DNA of 57,148 bases from Pezizomycotina sp. ARF18 (lineage: Eukaryota > Ascomycota): assembly GCA_002224055.1 (NCBI GenBank), contig AZLU01000253.1, forward strand, positions 1-57,148. Direction: 5' to 3'. The translations under genes were made by a program, and so were the position numbers. The notes under the pieces were generated by a model. It did no database searches. It was given only the letters and a program-made list of their open reading frames with translations, and was not told the DNA's origin. Positions 47,693-57,148 of the stretch are shown here, in pieces (position 1 is the stretch's first letter; every line of letters starts with the position of its first letter).

Positions 47693-49791
47693 GAGAGAGA
47701 AAAGAGAGAGAGAGAGAGCAGAAAGAGTTAAAACTTCCAAGTTTATTGGAAATAATGATTTATATAATAATAATGATTATTATTTATTACTTCAGAGTGT
47801 CCCGTGCTGCTATTTTATCAAGTGGTTGAGTATTTATTTATTGGGGAAAGGAAGGGGGGGAGCCTCTCCCCTCCCAAAATAATAATCATTATTACATAGT
47901 ACAACCTAAATGATGTATAAATCACAATTTCGAGAAGTGCTTGGAAAAAGCCAACGATGAGAATAACAACACTTTTCGCTAACTACTTAAGTACCCTTTT
48001 ATTTTATTTTATTTTATTTATTTTTTTCTTCTTTTTTCTCGATACAATATTATTTACTTAATGACCTTTAAAGTCGTATTTCTATCGGTTACCGAGTACT
48101 TCTCAATTTGTTTCGTGATATCTACCTAGGTATTTACGTATTTATTCTTGAGAATACCAAGCTGCCTTTTGACTATTTAGGCAACCTTTTAGCTTTCGAC
48201 TTCCCGCTCTCAATTACTTTTCAAGTTGATTATTGTTCCCTGCCTTCCGGCTTGTTTCGCTGCTGCTTGTTCCTTACAGTTCCTTACTTTTCCTTAACAG
48301 TTCTAAAAGTAAAAAGCCCCCCTTCTATAAGCATGCGCATGTATATCATTTTTCTCCGCTCAGCCTTAAAGATATTAATAATATAAAATTTAATCCTTCT
48401 CCTTCTTCCTCTTCCTCTTCCTCTTCCTCTCTTCCTCTTTCTTTCCTTTTTTCCTCTTTTCCCTGTCGTGTTCCCTGGCACAAGATGTTACTACTATCTC
48501 GCTTCTTGAAAATAAGTACATATATAGTTTTATATGAATGGCTGAGAGAGGTTTTGTCAAAAGAGGGAAATAGAGTGAAGTATAATCATCCCTAACTAAC
48601 AACAGAAGTTACAGAACTCGAATTCGAAAGTAACTCTGAACACGGCGTTTAAAAAAACTGCTCGTAGCTGTCTCCACCTCTCTTACGTGACGTGGTAAAC
48701 CGATGCTCCAAACGCTGGAACATCCAATAACAATCAAGTTTTTTTTTTTTCCTTCCCAAATGCCCGATAAGAGCCAGTTGCCAAGCTCTAGTCACGTGAC
48801 TCGACTCTACACCTTACCGAGCAGCACGTATCGTTAGCTCCCGCCTAAGCTATAGCTACCTCTTTTTTGTCACTGCTTCGGGAGATGTTGATATGTGATA
48901 TTGATCCCAAGTAAATGCTTACCTCTTAGGTAAGTATTCAGGTAATATCTCAGGTGTATCGGACTATAGTTTTGTACAAATATAAAATTGTGTCGTAGTA
49001 GTAGTATAAATAAAATTTCTGTAGCTCCTGATAGGAGTGGCGGTATGATGTTAGAGCTGAAAGGGATTTATAGCATCACTCCCGTAGGACATCTTTATTT
49101 AATACACCTAATACTCAATACTTTTTTAATCTCACTTATAACTGAGCATTCGAAAGTACCTTATTTTAATGGTAGTATATTTGCTTAACTTAAGTAACTA
49201 CTTAGTAGCTGCCATTATATACTATTATTATTCTTATTATTATATTATTATTCTATATATAGCTGCAATTGACCAATCCTATTTTTATCTTTGGGACTAA
49301 TAATTTACGTTGTGCGGAGGTAAAAACCAGAACACTATACTTTTACTACCCGTACTTTCTTTTTCCTTTTTTCCTTTTTCCTTTCTTTTTTTTCCTTTTT
49401 TTTTTTTTTTGGAGCACCAGACGACATTCCAATTTTCGGTCACCTTTTAAACATCTTTTTTTTTACTGTTCCACGTTCGCGCTGCTACAACCTCTCAGTT
49501 ACGGTCACGTTTTATTGCTACGGCGAGAGGGGATACTGAAGAATATATCAAGACCGCTTATTAAAGGAGAGAGAAGAAAGATAAAACCAGACAAGAAAGA
49601 AGAATAGAGGGCAGGACGAGCAGGAACGAGTGAGGGGGCAAAAAAACCGTAATGATATCGGAACACCAACGTTCCTCCCCTCTAGTGCACACAAAATCGC
49701 CACCAGCCCTCCTCCCAGACAACACTTTTCTTTATTCCTCCTTGAATTCTTTGCCTTTGGTTCCAGCATCATTCCTGAGGTCACCGCCACT
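46012..49791. other. long divergent intergenic before calcineurin B
   Basis: No gene is supported. It contains a T run at 46048-46068, a T/G-rich patch at 46812-46827, a GA-repeat tract at 47657-47718, TTTTA repeats near 47998-48020, a (CCTCTT)n patch at 48398-48432 and T runs at 49381-49410. A perfect palindrome GTCACGTGAC is at about 48791-48800. The right end must hold the calcineurin B promoter; the left end, that of the DUF2423 gene. Confidence 0.45.
47657..47718 (+). repeat. (GA)n microsatellite
   Basis: About 60 bases of GA units interrupted by occasional GGA and AAA. Confidence 0.95.
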
Positions 49792-51104
49792 ATGGGGAAT
49801 AATAACTCCCAGATGATGAACAATTAGTGTCAGGGTCAACTTCGACCATGACGAAGTTGACCGGCTACGAAGCGATTCAGTACGTATTTCTTTTTCCAGC
49901 TTCCCCCTCCCCTCTCCGGTCCTCGCTTTCGCCTATCTCTATTATCCAAGACCCGAAATGTTTTGCGTCTAGCAGGAGTTGCTCGTCCTTTTTCTTTTTC
50001 TTTTCTTTTTTTTTTTTTTTTTTTTTCGCCTTTGGGTGGAAATTAAAGCGGCTGCTGACGCCTCACTGACTTCTTACTCTCCGATTACAACAGTGAAGCT
50101 TGATAAGGTATCAAACCGTTGACTCTATATTCTCCCTGTGAACGACACGCGAAAGATATATTTCACCATCTGCCTGCAAGGGATATTTCCCAATTTTCTA
50201 TATGCTTGCTGTCGGCTTTTAACGCACTTATTCTGGATAACATCCTCTTCCCTACGTTGGTATCGTTTGGAGCGTTTCGACCGTTGACACCCTTAACTTG
50301 CCAGGACAACTCAGGTACTATTGAGCGGAAGAATTCTTGAGCTTGCCACAGGTCTCATCGAATCCCCTAGCCACCCGGTATGTTCCTTATCGCTTATTTG
50401 ATGAAGGGGGGAAGCCAGGGTCTCGAAAAAGAGAAAGAAAAAAAGGAAAGGAGGGAGGAAGGGGGTTTTAGAGACCATCCGCTCCTCTGAGTCATAAACA
50501 GTCCTTTGCATAACTAAATTCTTTCTTTTTTTCACTTTTGCGAAAACCGAAATAGTATGATCGCAATTTTTGACGAAGACGGCGGCGGCGATGTGGACTT
50601 CCAAGAATCGTGTCGGGCCTCAGTGCTTTCTCTAGTAAAGGAAACAAAGAGAGAAAGCTTCGATTCGCCTTCAAGGTGTAACGACATCGACCGTGACGGC
50701 TACATATCGAACGGCGAGCTGTTCATAGTATTGAAGATGATGGTCGGGAGTAACTTGAAGGATCATCAATTGCAACAGGTACGATTTCACTTCTTTCTAT
50801 CTATCCTTCAGTTATGATTTTACTGGAAGATCAAGTAATTTTTATTTTACCGCATATTTGCTGACATTCCATCCTCGTTATCTAAAATCAGATCGTTGAT
50901 AAAACGATAATGGAAGCGACGAAGACGGAGATAGCAAGATAAGCTTTGAGGAGTTCACGAAGATGGTCGAGAACACGTATGTTACACCACTTCCCCATGC
51001 TGTGCTATAAATAACTCAAAATGTTTCGGATGATCGTATTCTAATTGCTATTCCTCCTAATCTAGGATGTATCTATGAGCTTAACTTTGGACGACGTTTT
51101 CTGA
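49792..51104 (+). CDS. calcineurin regulatory subunit B
   Basis: The Ca2+-binding EF-hand subunit of the Ser/Thr phosphatase calcineurin, which activates Crz1-type signalling. The start gives [11 protein letters not shown], with Gly2 for N-myristoylation, then [11 protein letters not shown]. Exons: 49792-49879, a 14-nt exon 50094-50107 (encoding the end of RFMKLDK), 50305-50377 ([10 protein letters not shown]1), 50556-50778 ([19 protein letters not shown]2; [22 protein letters not shown]3; [11 protein letters not shown]), 50892-50976 ([30 protein letters not shown]4) and 51066-51104 ([12 protein letters not shown]). All four calcium loops keep their acidic ligands. About eight one-base frame breaks lie in short runs, seven of them losses; the one gain is an extra A at 50680-50681. 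Length, about 174 residues, is normal. Confidence 0.96.
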
Positions 51105-53912
51105 AATGCGCATTCATTATCGTTCATTTTATATTAAAAATACAAATAATATTCCGCTACAGCAATAGATACCGTTTGACAAATTTGTTACAGTAATATG
51201 TCTCCCACAAGCGAGGACAGAAGCTTCAGAGCTTGATGTCGCCATGTGGCGCCGCTAGGTATGCATATGATCGTCTTGATAAGGGAATCTCTTGGTTTTG
51301 TTGGGCTTATATCTTCTCGTTTTGATTTTCCCCATCACTTTTTATGAATTATACCATATAAACGAATTTCTTTCTGCCCACGTATGCAATGGAATCGCAG
51401 CTAGACCTTCCTTCAAAACAAAGACAAGAGAAATCGAGAAAAAGGAGGCAGGGGATTGAAAGAGTAGGTGGATTACCAAACAAATACTCGTAACTCTCCG
51501 GAATGAGACCGCTGTGACGTCGTAGCGAACTCGTATGGAAGCTTAAAACCGGCATCAAGTCAGCCTTCAGCTCCCTGCACGTAGGATATTGTGAATTGCT
51601 TCCCGCCTCGTGGAATTAAAACCTCAGGCGACACATTTATATTCTAGAACTAGCTTCTTTTTTTTTTTCTTGCATGATAAATAAAACAGAGGGAGAAAGA
51701 AATCTGAAGGTGGTCAGCCCACTTATCTAATGATATACATGCATGTATATATGTAACATTTGAGCTACCGCCCCGGAAAAATATTAACGACCGGTCCGAA
51801 GGTGTTGATTAGTGGTCTGTAATTGTATCTGCACGAAACATTGGCATGCTTCATAGGCCGTAATACTATCACAAGTTAACAACACCATTGGCTTGAAACA
51901 TAAGAAAGAGTGGTGAGTCAAAGATAGCTACTTTTTGGTTTCGTTTAAATTTCGAATATTGAGAAGAAAGAAAGGAAGAAGAAGCAAATGGGTATTGACG
52001 CATACTCAGCCTTATGCGGTACGCAGGAGAGTATCAATCAGAATCTTGTTTCGAGTTTACTTCAGCTGCAAGTATGTATTATTCAGCCCTACAGGGTCAG
52101 CTTGAGGCGGAACGATATTTTGAATTGAAACAAGGGCTGTGCCCGGCTTCGAACTCGGAGCTCTTACTACAATAGTATTAAGACAAGGCGATGCAAGTAT
52201 AGGTCGCAATATAAAATGGGTAACGAGAGAAAAAAATTTTTTTTTACTCTTCCTCCCACTGATAATATACAACGTAATCCATGACGATGTCATACCACAT
52301 AGCAAAAGCTCAGATATAACTTGACAACGGAGACGCGGAGATGCTGCGTAACCCCAAAAAAGAAGAAAAGGAGGGAAAAGAAGAAAGCTACGAATATTGA
52401 AAAGCCCGTGGCCATAGATAGTTACGATAAGGAGCTAAGACCCTCCGGATGAGAATGACAACTTTAAAAAGTAGGAATACTAATACAAGACCTAATTCCC
52501 TTTTTCTCCCTCTAGAGCATCTATCAGAGATTTATGGAATCTCCACGATTAATATAAATAGGTATAATTTGATAGATATCAGTACCACTCGTAGATTTTA
52601 AGACTACGCCCTGTTGTATAGATAATTTATAGCGTTAATAATAGTTCTTTTGGTTTCCACATGGCTGAGCGAGCTCGCCTGGAGATAGACTGATTGCTCT
52701 CAGCAAATAATTAATTGGTACTTAAAGGATAAGTGCAGGAGTGGTTTAGTTTAGATGTTCCGGAATATACGCTTAGATGCAAATGGGCGACGTTCATGTT
52801 TGAAAAATACATACGTACATATGGATATATATATACTATGTTGGTGGGATTTGGGGACTATTTCACAGAACAAAGAAAACCATCGATGGCATTATTAAAA
52901 GAAAAGGAGGGGGATTGTTTATTTCAACATAACAAGACATACCGATGCTCTCTTCGAGGGGGCCAGATTGGCAGTAGTGAAATATGTTAACAGCCGCATA
53001 TAAATCAAAACCAGAATAATGTCGGGCTTTTGTGTCGTATGTTTTGTAGTGGATACTTTCTTAAAGGATATCTTTTAACATTATATACTAAGGCATCTAT
53101 GGAAAATAAAATATTTTTATAATATACAAAGCGAGAAAAGAAAGGTTGCGTAGTACCCGAGCGCTTCCAGAAGGCATCCCGACTAAATTTATATGACAAC
53201 AAAGGGAAAGAATGGGCAAAAACAAAACTTGATTTTTTTTAAACAAGTACTTTTTCCAAGAAGCTGTATAAAAAAATGAACAGTGCAGACACCATCAAAG
53301 CTCCGATGTAAAGAAGAGAAACAAGACAGGAACACAGGCTCAAACAGTACCAGCTATACAAAAGAAAGAAGATAGCGCCACCCCGAGGAGGGCGTAGAAG
53401 GTAATAAGCAAGAGAGAAAAAAGAGGAAACAAATGAATCCAAGATGATGAAAGGAAACCCTGACGAGCGCCAAACCGGATTGAAAACAAAACACAAGGAA
53501 AATTAATAACAATAGGAAAAGGATACTTTCTATAGTACAAATTTCATGAGTGAATTTATATAATTATGTTTACATTGCATAGCCTGTATGTGCAGTAAGA
53601 ACAATGTAAGGAGGCATGAGCGCCTGTAATCCCTAACTTCTTTTGGTTATAAGTAAGTAAGAAATTAGAGAGAAGCAGGAATTAAATAAGGAAATACACA
53701 AAAACATATGCAACCAAGATAAATGAGTTTTGATGAATATTCGCAGCCGATAACTCCTGCTCCTCGCTTTTTTTTTTTTTTTTTTTTGTGCCATTTATAC
53801 ATGGATTTAAAATACGTATTCTTTGAAAAATGAACAAGAGAAGCAAATATGATAATACATGACCAAGTAAATGGTAATTTGGTTCGATATGTAAAGCTTA
53901 TAGAAGACCTCA

Positions 53913-53960
<48 letters not shown>

Positions 53961-54393
53961 TGGGCAGAGAGAGAGTGAAAAAAAAGGGAAAGTGGGAGAG
54001 AAATACTGAGCGAAAGAAGAAGCTTCAAGTTTGAAGGTCCCCGAACAGTGCGGGCAGCCATTCAGAAATGGTCAGTTGTCGCCGTTGGAGAGGAATTATA
54101 AGATCATGTCGATCTAAAGACGAACAATTTCTCCAGTGAAGGTGGTCTGAAATGAGGACTGGAGAAGACGGCCAGACCCGAAGATGCGTACGCTAATTCC
54201 TTATGAGAACCCTGGTCCTAGAAGGGAAAATGCTAATAGCGATTTTGTTGTGAGAAGTTGCGTTATAATAAAGATATGAGCATATATGCGTCAATAAGCC
54301 CCGTTTATCCGTCTTCCCGTGCGGCTTCCTTGCCGAGCGTCGGCCTCTATATTGCCTTCCGATCTTCGCTCAGTCTCGTTGGAAGAGGGCCAG
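51105..54393. other. convergent intergenic, calcineurin B to Q/H-rich gene
   Basis: No gene is supported. AT-rich spacer with a T run at 53769-53787 and a 44-base A run at 53915-53958, the longest in the window. A tRNA-like B-box pattern near 52143-52155 stands alone without the rest of a tRNA. Confidence 0.45.
53915..53958 (+). repeat. 44-base poly(A) run
   Basis: Forty-four consecutive A, flanked by ordinary sequence. No retroposon target-site duplication is obvious around it. Confidence 0.95.
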
Positions 54394-56244
54394 TTAGCGG
54401 AAGTTGTTGTAGCCAGAAACTCGGGTTCGTCGAGGCTGATTCAGGTCACTTGGTCTGTTTGCTTCCACTCTGTTTGCTTTTTGGATCTTCATTAACGGAG
54501 ACCTGCTCTCCGGTGGACTATGTTTCTCGAGAATATCGAGCATTCTTGTAAAGCTGTGAGAAGGCTTGATATTAGTCCGAAAATTATCAAATTGTTAATA
54601 CGCAAAAGTGTTTTTTCTCCCCCTCTCAATCTTACCTTCTAATATCTCCTCCTCCCAAACACCCATCTGGTAATCCACTAGTCCGTGTTTCTCCATGGTA
54701 TCGCATAGCCGAATGAGTTCTTTGCCAGTCTTTCTAGCCCTTCTTCTTGTAGAATGTTTCTCGCGGAAGCAAGATCCTGATCCGCGTCGACCAGTTGTTG
54801 CAATAACTCTTTCTCTTTATTTATTACAGATAACCAACACATATTGAATTCGTTCCACAACCGGGTGCGGTCTGCGTAAAGTGCTTGCTCGTCTCGGACC
54901 AGGCCTGTTAGTCAAATTATCATTAGACGCAGATCAAGGAATACATATGAATGGCTCGAAAAATATAAGAGAGAGATATTGAAACACGGTTTCCATACTA
55001 TGTCAATTGGGGGCAATGGTGTGTGTGTGTGTGTGTGTGGGTTTAAAAATGAAAACGAAAGGATATGTAAAGAGCAGAATTAAAGTGAAGTAATACTCCG
55101 CATGGAAATCTTCATACCAAGGTCAACCGCGTTTGAAAGTAACCAATCCGACACATTCAGCAGGTTCTCGCCTGCCTCCACCAAGTTCCATCACGCATAT
55201 CTGTAAAGGTAGATCTAATTGCATCTTGATAGCGTTTATAAGCGTCATCCAAGGCTTGGTTGCCATTTTGTTGATGCTGAGGGTGTGACGGTTGATGCTG
55301 ATTCGAATGTTGGTTTGATGTTGAAGGAATGGTGTCCAAGGGGCTGAAGACTGTGTTGGCGTTGTGGCGTCTGTGAGTGAGAGTGTTGATGATCGTGTTG
55401 CTGCTGCTGATGTTTGAGAATGATGGGTGTGTTGGTGTTGTTGGTGCCCGTGTTGCTGTTGGCCCTGCGATGTATAATCATCGCTGATTGACGATTCCAC
55501 CTGTGGGACTAACTCATTGATATTTGAGCTGTAAGATGATGACAAAGACGTATATCGGCCAGCCGGACTTTGTCCAGTAAGTCCAGAAAATTGTGTGCCA
55601 GGTTCTTGCGATGGAACGCTATCGCGCTCTGAGGAGAAGTTTCGGTTCCGTAGAATTGTGGAACACCCGCAAACTGACTCGAAAGAACTTCAATTGCTGC
55701 TGCTGTAGGCTGTCGAGATGGAAATTGTTGTTCGTAACCCTGGTTCTGCGTCTGTGACTGAATTCCATAAACCATGTTAGTGTTGTACGACGAATACGAT
55801 CCTTGCCGTTGCAATTGCTCAGAAGGCGAGTAGTCCGCCGTCCGGAAGAGTAATTTAATGGAGTAGTTTGGAGAGACTGGGCGCTATATTGTGGCGAGTC
55901 ATCAGGGTAATAAGTTCCATAGGGTTGTCGAGGCGTCGACGAGGCTGTTGCGATAGCGGCATCGGTAGAGACTGGCTGCCCATGCTCGCGTCGCTGGATG
56001 TTGGCGACCGCGTCAGCAGAAGAGGGCTCTCCTGTAAGTTTCTGCGCCGGCCTGGCCGAGGCCCTCGATTGATCCTCCTCTTTAGCCGTCGCCCAGAAGA
56101 ATCGAGGGACCTCCCGTGATGTTGTATGTTTTCTTGCTCTTCCGCCATTTTCGAAGACCCATGGTCCCTTTGTTCGCCCTTTTCCATTGCACCTGAATCC
56201 GAGAGCCGTTCGCTAGTATCCGGCAGCTGGGTCGCCCAATTCAC
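54394..56244 (-). CDS. conserved Gln/His-rich fungal protein, function unknown
   Basis: The N-terminal half is low-complexity: an Arg-rich start, then SSTPRQPYGTYYPDDSPQYS, QGSYSSYNTNMVYGIQSQTQ and a His/Gln-rich block (QQQHGHQQHQHTHH). The C-terminal half is an ordered helical domain: NQALDDAYKRYQDAIRSTF, LVEAGENLLNVSDWLLSNAV, RTRLWNEFNMCWLSVINKEK, ELIRLCDTMEKHGLVDYQMG and VWEEEIL. This layout (PRQPYG-YYPDDSP, then W-L-S and LVDYQ-GVWEEEI) recalls a conserved Pezizomycotina protein I know only as uncharacterised. A basic Ser/Pro tail ends at the stop 54394. The start at 56244 is the most upstream ATG of the first frame; a later ATG at about 56187 is equally possible. An intron with (GT)n lies near 54910-55110. 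Frame breaks are numerous. Confidence 0.65.
55019..55038 (+). repeat. (GT)10 microsatellite in an intron
   Basis: Ten GT units inside the presumed intron of the Gln/His-rich gene. Confidence 0.9.
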
Positions 56245-57148
56245 AATATTGTAAGGCCGAAGAACCTTTCTTTAGATCTTCGACAGCAGCTACGCCGATC
56301 CGAGAATAATTCATATACGGGGCTCCGAAAAATTCGAAATAGAAATGTCTTTGGTAAGAGAGAAGGCCAATAGATGTCGAACTAAAAATGGATTTCGAAA
56401 GACGGATAAGCCCGGAGTGAGGATTCTTAGAAAGTAAATCTGGGGAGATGTTGTTTAAGAGATGTGCAGATGGGAGAACTATTGCTGCCTTAAGTCGGGA
56501 GAGTTAGCAATGAACATAAATGCTATCATGTTGATAATGATTATTTTTGGCAAGTTTTATATTTGAAGCTTGCAATATGGGATTTTGGTGCTTGCTCTGC
56601 AGTCGATACGCGGCTAGAATATATCTCTTCTTTTTCATATATTTCCCTCCTGTATTTTTCTGATCATTCTCGCCTCCGTCGCTTCCACCAGGACACTCGA
56701 ATGAATTTTTAGACCATTCCCGAATTCTATGGACGGAAGAATGCGACAAGCTAGCGTTTGGTATCTTTGTCTTGCGAAAAATAGCCGTACTACTTACTAT
56801 AGTAAATCGCTTTTTCGCAAGGCTTTCTTCTTTGCTTCTTAATATCATGTCTGGAACTTGCCTTTGCTTTTGTCTTCTGTGAATGTTCTTTTATGATGTT
56901 TAAAAAAATAGTAAATAAGGAAAAGGGAACAGCAGCCGTGGATAATATCGAAAATATTGTTAAGATTAATCGATAGTATTTTTGGATCTATTGCTGTTGG
57001 CTACGATGTGTCTCTTTCATCGCTGGATGTTCTCTCCTGTTTTAAACAGCCCTTTCTATCTTCCTCGTCTCCTTCATTGCTCTCGCCCGTATTAAACCCA
57101 AAAGTTCCAAGGTCGGTTGATATTTCTCGAGTGTCTCTGATAGCTTAC
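56245..57148. other. right-edge region, promoter of the Q/H-rich gene
   Basis: No gene is firmly supported. The left part is upstream of the Gln/His-rich gene. At the extreme right, the minus strand reads an acidic frame (DLGTFGFNTGESNEGDEED) from the edge to about 57003, which could be the last exon of a gene entering from outside the window. Confidence 0.35.

Noticed and set aside
52130-52165. tRNA or SINE-like B box (GGCTTCGAACTC) near 52143
   Set aside because: No matching A box, acceptor stem or anticodon arm could be placed on either strand, so it does not amount to a tRNA gene.
55855-56119. Plus-strand frame antisense to the Q/H-rich gene start
   Set aside because: Arg-rich shadow of the minus-strand coding region, with no family match.
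3345-56244. Reading all broken genes as pseudogenes
   Set aside because: The breaks are single-base changes in short runs, spread evenly over essential genes with intact active sites. Sequence error explains them better.

Overview
The window is nuclear DNA of a filamentous ascomycete (Pezizomycotina). The genes are split by short introns with GTRNGT donors and CTAAC-like branch sites. Every recognisable protein matches a fungal family, and the left edge carries the base composition left by repeat-induced point mutation (RIP). Gene density is low, about 13 genes in 57 kb. Intergenic DNA is AT-rich and full of mononucleotide runs and microsatellites. I cannot assign a class or genus.

Layout: 1-1.34 kb is an extremely AT-rich, RIP-like relic. 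3.3-5.2 kb (+) is a secreted yapsin-like aspartyl protease. 6.3-7.3 kb (+) is ribosomal protein L28e. 8.5-10.2 kb (+) is cytosolic malate dehydrogenase. 11.3-12.4 kb (-) is TRAPP subunit Trs33. 13.7-15.95 kb (-) is a Siz/PIAS SUMO E3 ligase (SAP, PINIT, SP-RING, SIM). 17.6-18.2 kb (-) is a proteasome-assembly chaperone of the PAC3 type, sharing a short divergent promoter with the DEAH helicase Dhr1/Ecm16 (18.7-23.1 kb, +). 24.4-26 kb (-) is a PH-domain protein. 29.3-32.7 kb (-) is mitochondrial Pet127. 36.9-40.6 kb (+) is a PH plus leucine-rich-repeat protein. 42.6-43.2 kb (-) is a small DUF2015 membrane protein. 45.5-46.0 kb (-) is a DUF2423 protein. 49.8-51.1 kb (+) is calcineurin B. 54.4-56.2 kb (-) is a conserved Gln/His-rich protein of unknown function.

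These are mostly housekeeping genes with no sign of a cluster or operon. Functional themes are ribosome production (L28, Dhr1, perhaps DUF2423), protein quality control and modification (PAC3, Siz), vesicle traffic (Trs33) and Ca2+ signalling (calcineurin B).

The most important property is technical. Almost every conserved gene is broken by single-base frameshifts. Nearly all those I could resolve are one-base losses in short homopolymers. This points to uncorrected long-read consensus error rather than a graveyard of pseudogenes. All CDS entries are therefore spans of the gene including introns, and the reading frame changes inside them. I found no convincing new biological system. The items most worth following are the PH+LRR protein, the paired SIM-like motifs in the SUMO ligase, the DUF2423 C-terminal extension and the small inverted repeat beside the RIP block.
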